Assembly: GCA_019454045.1 (NCBI GenBank)
Contig: SKCR01010151.1
Span: 434,001-498,000, forward strand
Reading direction: 5' to 3'
DNA: 64,000 bases
Source of the DNA: Zanthoxylum bungeanum
Taxonomy: Eukaryota > Streptophyta > Magnoliopsida > Sapindales > Rutaceae
A model generated the notes under the pieces. It did no database searches, was not told the origin of the DNA, and saw only the letters and a list, made by a program, of their open reading frames with translations. This document shows, piece after piece, positions 49,003-61,206 of the stretch. Position numbers and translations under genes: made by a program. How positions within the stretch are numbered: position 1 is the first letter of the stretch; the number at the start of each line of letters is the position of its first letter.

Positions 49003-51545
49003 TGTAATATCCCGAATAAGAGTTTATGTGTTGGAAAATAGGTTGGGAAGTTTTAAAGTGAAGCTTCATCGCATTGGAAAATGTGTGGTTTCGAGAACCG
49101 TTTACGCGATTTATATTTATATCATTAACGTGTAAAAGTTTCTTATTTCAGCTATAAAACTTTCAAACGAATTCCGATTGATTTGATTATTGAACCATCA
49201 GACTTTTTTTTCCGAGACGAACAATTTTTGTGTTGAACATTTCTTAAAATTTGTAACAAAAAGACTTCAAAAATATGAATTTTCGAGAAAACCCAATGAT
49301 AGGGGCATGAATGTAATTTTTGGGGGTCTGAACGTAAATTTAAGAAACTTCTCTATAAATACCCATAGTTTCTTGTAATTGTAGAAAATATATAACCTCA
49401 CATATCTCTCTCACCCGAACCCTTACCTTCAACAATACGATTTGTGTCACCCATGGTCGCTCCGGCGGCCTGCAGGCCAACGTCGGCCGACATGATTGAC
49501 CAGAGGGGTGTGTCGGCCACCTCTCCGCCTTATGGTGGCTGGCGGCAGGCCTTAAGTCACCAAAAAATGGAGATAAGGAGAGAGATAACACGGGGAATGG
49601 ATTCATCGATCCTGGCTCCTTGTTTCGTTTCATGGCCCAAGCCACTCGCCAAATTGAAGTTCTTGGAGAGTAATAAAATATGGTAGTGACGATTTTTCCG
49701 ATCCATTTTCGGTTACACGCAAAACGAGGAATGGAGATTTAGGTGAATAGTGACCCACAGTGAACATTAGATTCAATCGAAATTTCATCGATTTTAGCGT
49801 GTTCATGGGATCGTTTGTATATGGCCTCGAAATCTCTATAAGACCTCCCGATAAAAAACAGTTAATTTCAAGTTTTTCGCTAAATATTCAGATGTTTCCA
49901 GTAGCTTCGTATGATATCGTAATGATATAAATTGAATTGTTTCAGTATACATATATTGAAAATATGTATTTGGTAGAATTAGAGTGAAAACGAAACGAGT
50001 TTGATCGATCCGATAGAATATGCAAGTTTCCGATAAAAGTGGATTTTTATGTATAATGATGTGTTTTGATTTTAATGATAGTTATGAGTTATATATGATA
50101 TTACAAGAATGTTTGGATAAATCTGGGTAGTTTCAGAGGGTTTGGGACCCTTCCGTAACATTTACGAAAATTTTTGTAGAAGATTTTCTAAAAATGCGTA
50201 AATCGAGGACTTAAGTGCACTAGTTATTTGGAACAATTTTTAATGATATTTTAAGATTAATGGTATTGAAAATATTGAAATCGAACTAGATTTGGCTATC
50301 CCGGAAAGATCAAGAATTTTGTCAAAGTAAAGTAATGAATTTTGTTAAGTTACGATTTTGACGACACTTCGGCATTTATTCTGGCAGATTTGACTAGGAC
50401 CTGAAGTGCCCGTGGAGTCAGATAAGTAAACCATGTGATGAGAACTTAAAATGGTGATTTCGTGTTTGATTATATATATAGATGATTGACATGTTAGGTT
50501 AAAAGAGGATAGTTAATGGATATTTTTTAGAACAAAGTTCGAGATTAGGTATGGTTAGGATAATCGAATATTGCAGGTATAGATCATTTTTATTGATATG
50601 ATATGAAGTGAGACATGAAATAGGCTTGATGATTATGTGTATGTATATTGCAGGCTATCGGAACTGAAGGAAGTTTGCATTGAATTGAAAGAGTTTGTTT
50701 CAAAATGAAAAAAGTTTGATTGACTTGTCGATTTGATGATGTTCCAAAAGATGGATATTTGTGAAAAGTATAGATGCATGACCTTATGTGTCAACATTGA
50801 AATAGTTTCGATGTATGTGATGTACTTTGTGATTTCGAATCCATGCTTCGTGTGCTTTGAATGTCTAGTCATGATATTTACAACATGAAAATTTATAACT
50901 ATGAAAATTTGATATGGGTAAAGTATAAATGATAATAGAAAACTGATAATCCTAAAACTCGTAATAACTTGTTAATTCTGAAAGACTTATGATGTGGTTA
51001 ACTTGTATGTTTTGTTTATAGTACTAGCATGGTTACTTACTGAGTTTTTTAAAACTCACACCAAACCAGTTTGATAGTTTTACAGGTTGGCTTCCAGAAT
51101 GGTTAACCACGTCAGCTTTGGAAGTCATGCTCGAGAAGCGGATCACCCAAACAGAAGTCACCCTCGCAAGCGTCCTGGGAGAAGTTTTAGAAGTTTAGGA
51201 CATTTTATTTATTATTTTATTTGTCGTGTTGAGCATGATGTTTGTAAATATTAAGTAAATGTTTTGATTTCTTATAATGTTATGAGCAGAGCCCTTGAGT
51301 GTTGATAGATGATACGGGCACAGAGCCCTTAGGTCATGATTTTGATTTGTTGGTGCGGACCTGAGGTCCATTTTGATAAATGATGTTTATTTCAGATTCG
51401 TTTTGATGCTGGACTAAGATACAGGTTGTCCAGTTTTAGGATACATCATGCTGGATTTTTTTTTTTTTTGTAAATTTAAAGGCTTTTGGAGATGGGTCAA
51501 TCATGTCTTATGCCAGTAGCATCTTGCCTCTAGCGGGGTTTTACA
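49003..51545 (+). mobile_element. Solo Gypsy LTR (2,543 bp)
   Basis: Starts TGTAATATCCCG and ends GGGGTTTTACA. It is flanked by TATTC (48998-49002) and TATTT (51546-51550), a 5-bp duplication with one mismatch. Its ends and several blocks match the reverse complement of the Gypsy C LTR at 26217-27423, including the T-rich run followed by GTAAATTTAAAGGC. There is no interior and no coding sequence; the ORF at 49444-49686 is not conserved in the sister LTR. Confidence 0.88.
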
Positions 51546-51550
51546 TATTT

Positions 51551-52289
51551 TATTTTTGGTCAGATAAAATAAAATTTACATCAAAGCACAGAGAATAATA
51601 AATAATAAATAAAAAAACCAAGGGAATAAAAAAATGTAAATTAATTAATATTGTGCTTAAGATCTATTACAGCCCTAAAGTAATGATTTAGCTACTCACA
51701 ATAAATAATAAACACAAGCTAATCATTATTACAAATCGAGAACGCATAAGAGATAAAGTAGAGAGTGAGGGGAAGAAAAACTCTCGTTTACAATCTTTGT
51801 CATCAAATTCTAGCACATGTTGACACATTTGTTCTTTCCTTGTTCTAGGCTATCTTCTATGCTCTGAAGGCTCCAAAATATGTTATGAGGCTTGATAATA
51901 GGTTTTGGAACGAACTTGTACTTAAATAGGAGGCCTTGGGGATTTTTCCTTATCAAAAATCGAGTCATGGATGAATCTGAGGAAGATCCTCCATGTTGCG
52001 ACACGCGTTATTATTACGCGCGTCGTGATTCTCTTTTCTTGGAGTCACGATGCGTTAAATTGACAAAACCAATTGACGTTCTGTCTAAATTTTATGAAGG
52101 CACACGTTTCAATATGTGGCTAGCATTGGGATGCGCATCTTGGCCTCTGAAAAATATCCTAATTTGGCCTCTATTTTACCGTTTCATCCCTCGTTGAGTC
52201 CGGGCAAACCATGATATGATTTTTACCTGCAAAACACTCATTCAAATGAAGAGGCAGTAGATATCTGTATATTAGTCGCTTATCATATC
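51551..52289 (-). repeat. Athila/Tat-like LTR, proximal fragment
   Basis: On the - strand an LTR-like start TGATAAGCGACTAATATAC lies at 52289, directly preceded in that orientation by AAGTTTGGGGATA (about 52290-52302). That is a polypurine-type tract seen in Athila/Tat elements after GCTCAAGGACTAG. No ORF on the coding strand. Confidence 0.45.
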
Positions 52290-53696
52290 CCCAAACTTAA
52301 ACATTTTTCTAGTCCTTGAGCGAAACATATTAAAAATAAAATAAAATAAAATAAAATAAAATAAAATAAACAAACTGAGAATAAATTAACCTAAGCTACT
52401 TTCGTAGATATCACGGTTACTTTAGCATATGCAAAAAGCCTTTTAACCCAAAGGCATCCTAGTAAACGAGTTATAGTCTCGTGAGGGCTTTCAGTGACGA
52501 CACCCACAAACTTCATTCACATGCACACATGCACTCACGTAAAAATAATAAAACACGTAAAATAGTCTGGATAGTTACACATAATATTTCCCTAAAAGAA
52601 TGCTTATCAATGAAATCAAAGAACCTTCAAAGTACCTCACGCAACGTAAATCCAAATTCTTGAATAAATCATCTAAGTTGGACTCAAGTGTGTGTGTAAA
52701 GGTTCAGTCATAGCTCGATTCTTATGTAAGCCAACTCAGTGATTTCGTCACAAAAATTAGGATCTGATAGGTCAAACCAACCTAGATATATCAAAAGTGC
52801 TCCATATTTTCCTATTAAACTATATATGGTATGAATTTTACTTTTTATTTATCTTTTGACACACCTACCCTTGAAGATAGTATTTCTCCTCATGGTGGTC
52901 CTAACACTCGCCCATTGGTAGCTTCACGCTTATTAGTTATAGGTGATTTATTTTTATTTTTTATTTTTTCATCATTTTTCATTTTTTTTTCAAAAGATTT
53001 TTTTTCTTCTACTCTAGCCATACTATATATCATAAGTAGTTGCAAATAGAGAAAGATATCTAAGTAAATGGTCATTCATCGTCAAATAATTTTCTTAACT
53101 AGTCACTTTGTCAACTACCTAGGTTTTTGCTACTAGAAACTCACTTTTAAGTGATTACGAGTCTAACATAGATCACCTACTCAAAGCATAAAATAAAAGT
53201 CAATTGGGCACTTATCATTTCTAAATTTCATCCTAAAGCAAAAAAACGCATCACTAGACTTATGCTTCATTACGTAGGACTAACTTTTTTCGATTTTTTA
53301 AATAAGAATATGTTAAATAGCAGGACTAACACTAGCATGCACACACCCTCAATCTTAAAACTTACAATGTCCTCAATGTATGATACGCATAAAGAAATAA
53401 AGAGTGAGGAACAACACTACTGTGCATAGAGTTGATCAGGCTCATGTTGGTCATATTTTTATTGCGCGAATTGTTTGGGTTGAACTAGTACCTACATAGA
53501 TAAACATGCAAACTATTACACATGTAATTAGCAGAAAAAAATGAAAGTAAAGAAAAAAAATAAACGCATGGGTTGCCTCCCTTGTAGCTCTAAGTTTAAC
53601 GTCTTTAGCCAGACGTGACTACACAAATACTCATGGTGGTCTCAATTCATGCGATGAGTTTGTAACTACGCCCTTCCTAATTGCTCGACATTTCCT
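52290..53696 (-). mobile_element. Athila/Tat-like element, 3' interior fragment
   Basis: - strand interior upstream of the polypurine tract. It includes the stretch GGGAGGCAACCCATGCG (about 53565-53585, - strand), a non-coding block I know from Athila/Tat-type elements. 52560-53330 is similar, in inverted orientation, to 57090-57790 in the Ogre-like element. An (AAAAT)n run is at 52332-52370. No coding frame survives. The fragment ends abruptly at 53697 against another LTR. Confidence 0.5.
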
Positions 53697-55585
53697 TCTA
53701 CATTCCTAAATTAAACAAATCATTTCCTTATAACAAACTAACTAAATATTCCTCATTATTGCACAATCTTTGTTTCCTACCCATACAAGGAAAAACCTAA
53801 CCCACTCTTATAAAAAGACACACAAACCAAACCTTTGAACCCGGGGGGAGAGCTCATTCATAGAAATTGACCACAACAACCCAAAAAACCCTAAGCTTAT
53901 TCCATCTCTTTCGGCTCCCCTTAAACTCTCGGCCACAAAGGAGAAAACAAAGAAAGAAACCCTAGCACAGAACCCATCAGCCCCTACCAAAAACACTCTC
54001 CTCGGCAGCCCATCTCTTTGCTCTATCTCCTCTCGGCAGCAACAAACAAACACGGCCTTCTCTCCACTCACACAACCACGGCTCACTCAACACACATGGC
54101 CGCCAGTTAACAAACCCTCTAAACACATTTAACAAAGACAACCTATTAACCAAACGCACTCACAATTTTCTAAACTCAACCGACAACCCCTCATCAATAT
54201 GAGCAGCCCCCCTTCAATACATTCGGCAGCCACATGAAAACCATTAAACTCTAATAGCCACCAAAACAAGAATAACTCTCCAAACCCTAAGCTTCACGGC
54301 CTGATACTCTCATTCTCTTCTCTCTAGACTCACACGACACCACTGCATGTTGAACACCCATAAATCAACTAACCCTTAACCACACGCATTCACAGCAATA
54401 ATAGCCCTCCTTCACGCCAAACAACAATAAAAAAATAGCCCTCATTCACGCCAAACAACAACCAGCAAAATATCCTCACACTTCCACAAACCATAACCAA
54501 AAACAGCCCCTGGAAATCCCCCAAACAGCACCCCTAAAACAGTCCCTAAATCACCAAAAACTGCACTTCAAAATCCCCCTAAATCACAAAAAAACTGCAC
54601 CCTAAAATAGTCCAAAAATAGCAGCAAAAATAGCAGTCCAAAACAGAGAAAACAGCAGCCCAAAATAGCGAGGGGATGAAGGAAAACATTGAACCAGCAA
54701 ATCGGAAAGGTTGCGGAGCTTTAAACCTTCCTACAGCCGCGTAATGCACTTCCAAGAGGCGACTTAAAAGGTAAGACGTGAGGGCACCCTTTTATTTACT
54801 CTCGTTTCTTTTTTTTTTCAATTATTTATTAGTATTTATTCGCATGCATATTGTTGGTTCATGTATGTTATTGTTGTTGGATGAATGATTTTGTGCTATC
54901 TCTCGTGGTATATCAGATGGAAACCCAGACGTAAATTCCGTAGCCGAATCTGAATGGACGGTAGTGCGGTCTGAACTTGGGATACAACTCCACGTACTAC
55001 TTGAGAAACTCACATATTTCGTTTTGTCTAATCTTGTGTTTATCCATGGTTCATTAGAAATCGCACGTTATTTCCATACATGATTTAGTTATCTCTTTCC
55101 CGTTAGGAACTTAATTGTATCTCTTCAATGTTTATGTTTAGACAATTATTATTTATTTATGTTTCTGCATTTATCAACTTAATGTGTTAATGAGATTGAG
55201 TGCTTGCTTTTATTTTATTTACTTCTATGCATGCAAACTTAGATGTAGGTTTTACTCCTATGTATGCAAACTTAGATATAAGTTGTATGCAAACTTATAT
55301 ATAGGTTGTATGCAAACTTAGATATAGGTTATTCTTGCATATGTGTGTTGCGTAGACTTGGTTATATTATTGCGCGAATCCGTACAAGTGGCATAAGTAA
55401 TGGATCATTATGAACCCAACGGTTTGAGGTCTTCCCTTACGAGGGGTGAGTGCGGCCTTAAATCATTTCCCAGTTCACACTGGGTGGTGACTCCATTATT
55501 CTCCAGTTTAGTCCCCCGCGGGCTACTTCGTACTCCCGACCGGGTCGCGAGCCTTGAACAGCGTCGCCAATTTCTGTGTCCTACA
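53697..55585 (+). repeat. Ogre-like 5' LTR, left-truncated
   Basis: Homology to the 3' LTR begins at about 53697 (matching 60030) and the repeat ends TGTCCTACA at 55585. It contains TATA-like CTTATAAAAAG (53808-53818), a block TCTCGTGGTATATCAGATGG at 54900 shared with the solo LTR at 43241 and 44148, and short repeats of ATGCAAACTTAGATATAGGT at 55230-55330. Confidence 0.85.
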
Positions 55586-55588
55586 GTC

Positions 55589-55605
55589 TGGCGACTCCAC
55601 CGGGA
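55589..55605 (+). other. Primer binding site (tRNA-Arg type)
   Basis: TGGCGACTCCACCGGGA lies three bases after the LTR end. It matches the complement of the 3' end of plant tRNA-Arg (ACG), TGGCGACTCCACTGGGG, with a T-to-C change in the core. tRNA-Arg priming is typical of Ogre-type elements. Confidence 0.8.
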
Positions 55606-58192
55606 TAGAGAATTGGCCCCGAAATAATGTCTCGTAATGTTTGTGATTTTTGCTTTATTTAACCATGTCTACAAGTGGGTTAGGACCAATGGGTTTAACT
55701 AAAGGCATTATTAGAGTTGGATAATGATTTGGTGTCTTCCTTCATTCACTACCTTTCTATAGCTGAAGGGATAAGCTGTGAAGGCACCTAGATAATCATT
55801 TACTCAAAGCTTACCGTGATGGAATAATTTAAAGGACCTATTGTTTATTCCTGTCACCAAGGCGATAAGAGCCTCAGAGGCAAAGGTATTTAAGAGAGTT
55901 CGCTTCACCCTCCCTCTGGGGAATCTTCAATAAGAAATCCATTTGACAGTCATTCATGTATCATCACTCGTTGGCACGTACCTTAGCGTATAAAAAAGGG
56001 TGCGCTCGCTTGGTCGTCCGAACCATTGAGTGGGGAGACCTAGTTGAGGGCAACCCTTCGCTGGCGAGAGCCTTTGTCTATGCCCCTACAAACCCGCATG
56101 TGAACCATAGTTGTATAACTTATAGAAGCCACCCTTTTATTCTTGTGTTTGGGACCATCATCATTTGGATTCATTTGGACTTTTTGTCATGAGGTGTGAG
56201 CTTGTTGGGCCATTTAAACTTGGACGAGATTGTATCTTATGACGATTGGGCCAAAAGTTTCTAAAATACCGATGGGCGACTTTGTGTTTGGGCCCCCTAT
56301 CATTTGAAGTTGTTTAGCCACGTTATCGCAAAAGTGTAAACCTGTTGGGCCTTTTTCAACTGGGACAAGTTTACACCTCGCAATAATATGATTGAATGCT
56401 TCAAAATGATAATGGGCCAACTTGTATGAAAATTTTGATGGGCTTAGAAAGTCCAAACACGATCCAAATATGCTAGAAGCATGAGTTCGATATCTGCACT
56501 GGCTTTCATCCAGGAAGGATATGCATTGTTACGACATATTTGCATACTTTTGGATGCTTCTAAGTTCATCCCCACGACCACGGTTGCTGAAAGCCCAATT
56601 CATCATTTCTAGACAATGGCATGATCCCATAATCGGTTTAGTCCATGTTGTAAATGGACGGTCTTTGTCTTTTATCGATGGAAAGTGACTGAGGTAGCCA
56701 AGGTTCACCCCCGTAGCATATGAGAGAACGATTTTTGTGTACCCCACATTGGTGCATAGAATAAGCCATACCTAGGATTGAAATGGACTTACCACGAGTG
56801 TAGGAGATATAAGGTTGGAAGGATCTATGTTGTTTTGATAACCACGTGCATCTCATGCATCTCATGCATACACACATCATGCTAACCCCTTGTCTTAAAA
56901 GCCACCATAGATATCCGTTGAGTTAGGGGTAAAAGAATACTTGTCAAGAAGAGCCTAACAAACATAGATATCGGGGAAAAGGAAACCGAGGAACAGAAAA
57001 TTTTATGGTAAGAATAAAAAGACCATTGGGGGGCCTCCAGCAAAAAAAAAAAGAAAAAAAATTGTGTGTTCTTAGTCTTTAATAGTTAGGCATAAGTCCA
57101 ATGATGAAATCGTTTGCTTTATGGAGAAATCTTAGAAACGATAAACTATTGATGTGCTTTTATCTGATACTTTGAGTAATTGATCTATGTTAGACTCGTA
57201 AGCACTTGATTATGGTTCTTAGCAGTGAAAACCTGAGTAGTTAGCAAAGTGACTAGTTGAAGAAATTGTAGGTCAGTGAATGACCGTTCGCCTAAATGTC
57301 TATCCTGATTTGCTTGTGTTATGATGTGTGGTATGGTTGAAAATAAAAGAAAAGTATATAAGGAAAAGAATTAAACCACCTATAACCAATAAGCGTGAAG
57401 CTACCCATGGGCGAGTATTAAGACCACCATAAGGAGAAATGCTACCTTAAAGGGTAGGTGTGTTGAAAAAAAAAAGAAGTTCAAAATGAAAAGAAAAAAA
57501 GAGAGACAAAAGAGAAAGAAAATCATACCACATTGAGCACATAAAAGCAAGTGCAGGCATAATTGAGACATCTAGGTTGGTTTGCCCCATCGATCCAAAT
57601 TTTTTGACGAAATCATTGAGTTGGCTTACCTGGGAATGAATCTGCAAAGGAACCTTTGCGTACACACACTTTGAGTCTGTCTTAGATCATTTATTCAAAG
57701 ACTTGGATTTGAGTTGCATTGAGTGTTTTGAAGGTTCTATGGTTTCAATACTGGGCATTCTTTGAGGGCAACAATATGTATATTTATTAGGACTATTTCA
57801 TAAGAGGCAATATAGTATGTTGGTATGGAACGTCACTTCACATGATCTACTTTGACCTAATGCAAGAAGAGAATAACAGAAATCTAAGCCAAGACTGGGG
57901 GCGACCAGTCTACCACCCCGCAAAGAAGGGATGTGCCGAGAACTTGAGCCATGAGATGAAAGAAAAATGAGCAATCACTAGAAAATAACCGATATAAGGA
58001 AATTATAAGCAGACCCAGGGGGCGACCAGAGACATTTGTAGGTAAATGGCACCAAAGAGCACAAAGAAGGCATAACCCATCGGAATAGGAAATACATTCA
58101 TGCATACATGCATACACGTCACATACACACATTTTTTGTTTTGTTCGCAGGTTTTGAAGAAAAGGAAAAAGCGGCAAAGACAAGCAGTTTGG
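55606..58192 (+). other. Ogre-like interior without gag-pol
   Basis: 2.6 kb with only short ORFs, none resembling gag, protease, RT or integrase. The segment 57090-57790 matches the inverted fragment 52560-53330. Purine-rich GGGGGCGACCAG words occur at 57897 and 58017. I infer a large derivative that relied on proteins made elsewhere. Confidence 0.65.
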
Positions 58193-58620
58193 GGAATGAA
58201 TCCCTGGGTCGAGGCCCACATTATCAGCTGTTTCGAGAATGAATCCCAAGGTCGAGGCCCACATTGTCAGCGGTTTCGGGAATGAATCCCAGGGTCGAGG
58301 CCCACACTGTCAGCAGCTTCAGAAATGAATCACAGGGTCGAGGCCCACACTATCAGTAGTTTCGGGAATGAATCCCAGGGTCAAGGACCACACTATCAGC
58401 CCCAAGGTCGAGGCCCACATTATCAGCAGCTTCGAGAATGAATCCCAAGGTCGATGCCCACATTATAAGAAGTTTCGGGAATAAATCCCAGGGTCGAGGC
58501 CCACGTTATCAGCAGATTCGGGAATGAATCTCAGGGTCGAGGCCCACATTATCAGCAGTTTCGGGAATGAATCCCAGGGTCGAGGCCTACATCATCAGCA
58601 GTTTCAAGAAAAAAACTCAG
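58193..58620 (+). repeat. Minisatellite array 1 (about 43-bp unit)
   Basis: About ten copies of a unit containing GGGAATGAATCCCAGGGTCG, then AGGCCCACATTATCAGCAGT. Unit lengths vary by a few bases and one copy near 58400 is truncated. Confidence 0.92.
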
Positions 58621-58633
58621 GGAATAAAGCCCA

Positions 58634-59040
58634 CAGTAACGGTTCGGGAATGGACCACCTCACAGTAACTGTTCGGGAATGGACGACCTTACAGTAACGG
58701 TTCGGGAATGGACCGCCTTACAGTAACGGTTCGGGAATGGACCACCTCACAGTAACGACACAGGAATGGACCACCTCACAGTAACGGTTCGGGAATGGAC
58801 CACCTCACAGTAACGGTTCGGGAATGTACCACCTCACAGTAACGGCTCGGGAATGAATCATCTCACAATAACGGCTCGGGAATGAACCACCTCACAGTAA
58901 CGTCTCAGGAATGGACCACCTCACATTAACTGTTCGGGAATGCACCACCTCACATTAACGGTTTGGGAATGGACCACCTCACAGTAACGGTTTGGGAATG
59001 GACCACCTCACAGTAATGGTTCGGGAATTGACCACTTTGT
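58634..59040 (+). repeat. Minisatellite array 2 (29-bp unit)
   Basis: About fourteen copies of a 29-bp unit built from CAGTAACGGTTCGGGAATGG followed by ACCACCTCA. It shares the TTCGGGAATG word with array 1. Confidence 0.93.
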
Positions 59041-59455
59041 ATCAGTTCAGTTCGGTAGAGATTCCTAGAGATCGTAGTATCTTGCATGGATGAACCTTGG
59101 GGTCGAAGCACCTCACTATCATATCAGTTCAGTTCGGTAGTGATTCCTAGAGATCGCAACATCTTGCAGGGATGAACTTTGGGGTCGAAGCACCTCACCA
59201 TCATATCAGTTCAGTTCGGTAGTGATTCCTAGAGATCGCAGCATCTTGCAGGGATGAACCTTGGGGTCGAAGCACCTCATTATCATATCAGTTCAGTTCG
59301 GTAGTGATTCCTAGAGATCACAACATCTTGCAGGGATGAACCTTGGGGTTGAAACACCTCACCATCATATCAGTTCAGTTCGGTAGTGATTCCTAGAGAT
59401 CGCAACATCTTGTAGGGATGAACCTCAGGGGTCGCAACACCTCACCACCAGATCA
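59041..59455 (+). repeat. Minisatellite array 3 (82-bp unit)
   Basis: Five copies with exact 82-bp spacing between the first starts (59041, 59123, 59205). Each carries ATCAGTTCAGTTCGGTAG, TGATTCCTAGAGATCG and GGGTCGAAGCACCTCA. The last copy is more diverged. Confidence 0.95.
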
Positions 59456-59567
59456 ACTCAGTTCGCAGCAACAGGCTAGTCAAGCAGCTGCTGGCGAGCC
59501 AGGTAAGTAAAAATACATGCATAACTTTGATAGGATTGTCATTGTCACACACTGCATAAGTCCCATC

Positions 59568-59580
59568 AAAGAGGGGCGAC
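59568..59580 (+). other. Ogre-like polypurine tract
   Basis: AAAGAGGGGCGAC lies immediately before the 3' LTR start TGTAGGCACTG. Confidence 0.8.
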
Positions 59581-61206
59581 TGTAGGCACTGAATTTTTGT
59601 ATAAGTCCCGATGATGAGCCTCGTATGGAGGTACTACCCGATAAGTTGCGGAAGTCGCTGGAAACGGACGTCGGAAGGGAAAATTCAAGAATCAATACCT
59701 TGTTGGACTTACTTCATTTTCCTAGTTTCGGGTTCGCTCGTTGGATCTCTGTTTTAAAATCCATCCTCAGCCCAAAATCCCACACCAAGCCACACCACCA
59801 AACCCACCAAAGAACCAAGCCTCTAAGCCCAATCCAAAATAATTAAAACATTTAAAACACATGTCTAAATTAAATCACATCCAATTAAATTAAAACAAAT
59901 CAAATCAAATCAAATTAAATCCACATTCCTAAATTAAATAAATCACATTCCAAATTAAATAAATCAAATCAAATCACCTTCCTAAATTAAATAAATCCAT
60001 CTCCTAAACTAAATAAATCACCTTCTTAAATTAAACAAATCCTTTCCTTATAACAAACTAATTAAATATTCCCCATTATTGCACAATCTTTGTTTCCTAC
60101 CTATACAATGAAAAACCTAACCCACTCTTATGAAAAGACACACAAACCAAACCTTTGAACCCGGGGGGAGAGCTCATTCACGGCAATTGACCACAATAAC
60201 CCAAAAAACCCTAAGCTTCTTCCATCCCTCTCGGCTCCCCTTAAACTCTCGGCCACAAAGGAGAAAACAAAAAAAGAAACCCTAGTACAGAAACCCTAGC
60301 ACAGAACCCATCAGCCCCCACCAAAAACACTCTCATCGGCAGCCCATTTCTTTGCTCTATCTCCTCTCGGCAGCAACAACAAACAAACACGACCCTCTCT
60401 CCACTCACAAAACCATGGCTCACTCAACACACATGGCCGCCAGTTAACAAACCCTCTAAACACATTCAACAAAGAAAACCCTCTAACCAAACACACTCAC
60501 AATTTTCTAAACTCAACTGACAACCCCTCATCAACGTGATCAGCCCCCCTTCAACACACTTGGCAACCACATAAAAACCATTAAACTCTAATAGCCACCA
60601 AAATAAGAATAACTCTCCAAACCCTAAGCTTCACGGCATGATACTCTCATTCTCTTCTCTCTAGACTCACACGGCACCACTACATGTTGAACATCCACAA
60701 ATCAACCAACCCTTAACCACACGCACTCACAGCAACAATAGCCCTCCTTCACGCCAAAAAACAACCAAAAAATAGCCCTCATTCACGCCAAACAACAACC
60801 AGCAAAGTACCCTCACACTGCCGCAAACCACAACAAAAAACAGCCACTGAAAATCCCAAAAAAAGCACCCCTAAAACAGTCCCTAAATCACCAAAAACTG
60901 CACTCCAAAATCCCCCTAAATCACCAAAAAAATGCGCCCTAAAATAGTCCAAAACCAGCAGCAAAAATAGTAAAAATAGCAGCCCAAAATAGAGAAAACA
61001 GCAGCCCAAAACAGCGAGGTGACGAAGGAAAATATTGAACCAGCAAATCGGAAAGGTTGCAGAGCATTAACCCTTCCGACGGCCGCGTAATGCAGTTCCA
61101 AGAGGCGACTTAAAAGGTAAGACCTGAGGGCACCCTTTTATTTACTCTCGTTCATCTTTTTCAATTATTTATTAGTATTTCTTCGCATGCATATTGTTGG
61201 TTCATG
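59581..61206 (+). repeat. Ogre-like 3' LTR, right-truncated
   Basis: Starts TGTAGGCACTGAATTTTTG and follows the 5' LTR closely from about 60030 on, until GCATATTGTTGGTTCATG near 61206 (matching 54860). There it breaks off into hAT sequence. About 60 bp of short ATTAAATAAATC-like repeats lie at 59880-60030. Confidence 0.85.

Larger units (their letters stand above)
53697..61206 (+). mobile_element. Non-autonomous Ogre/Tat-like LTR element with truncated ends
   Basis: + strand Gypsy-type element. It has a 5'-truncated 5' LTR (53697-55585), a tRNA-Arg primer site, a 4.0-kb interior without gag or pol, a polypurine tract and a 3'-truncated 3' LTR (59581-61206). Combining the two LTR copies implies an original LTR of about 2.3 kb. 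The Arg primer and the minisatellites ahead of the 3' LTR are known traits of Ogre/Tat elements. Because the outer ends are lost, no target duplication can be checked. Confidence 0.85.

Noticed and set aside
49444..49686. 80-codon ORF in the solo Gypsy LTR
   Set aside because: Not conserved in the related LTR at 26217-27423 and overlaps a similar ORF on the other strand.
53808..54159. Overlapping antisense ORFs in the Ogre-like LTR, repeated at 60241-60496
   Set aside because: Antisense to the element, frames differ between the two LTR copies, and the sequence is simply LTR DNA.
58634..59040. Regular 29-bp repeats that resemble a CRISPR array
   Set aside because: Units are directly adjacent without unique spacers, lie in a plant retrotransposon and have no cas genes.
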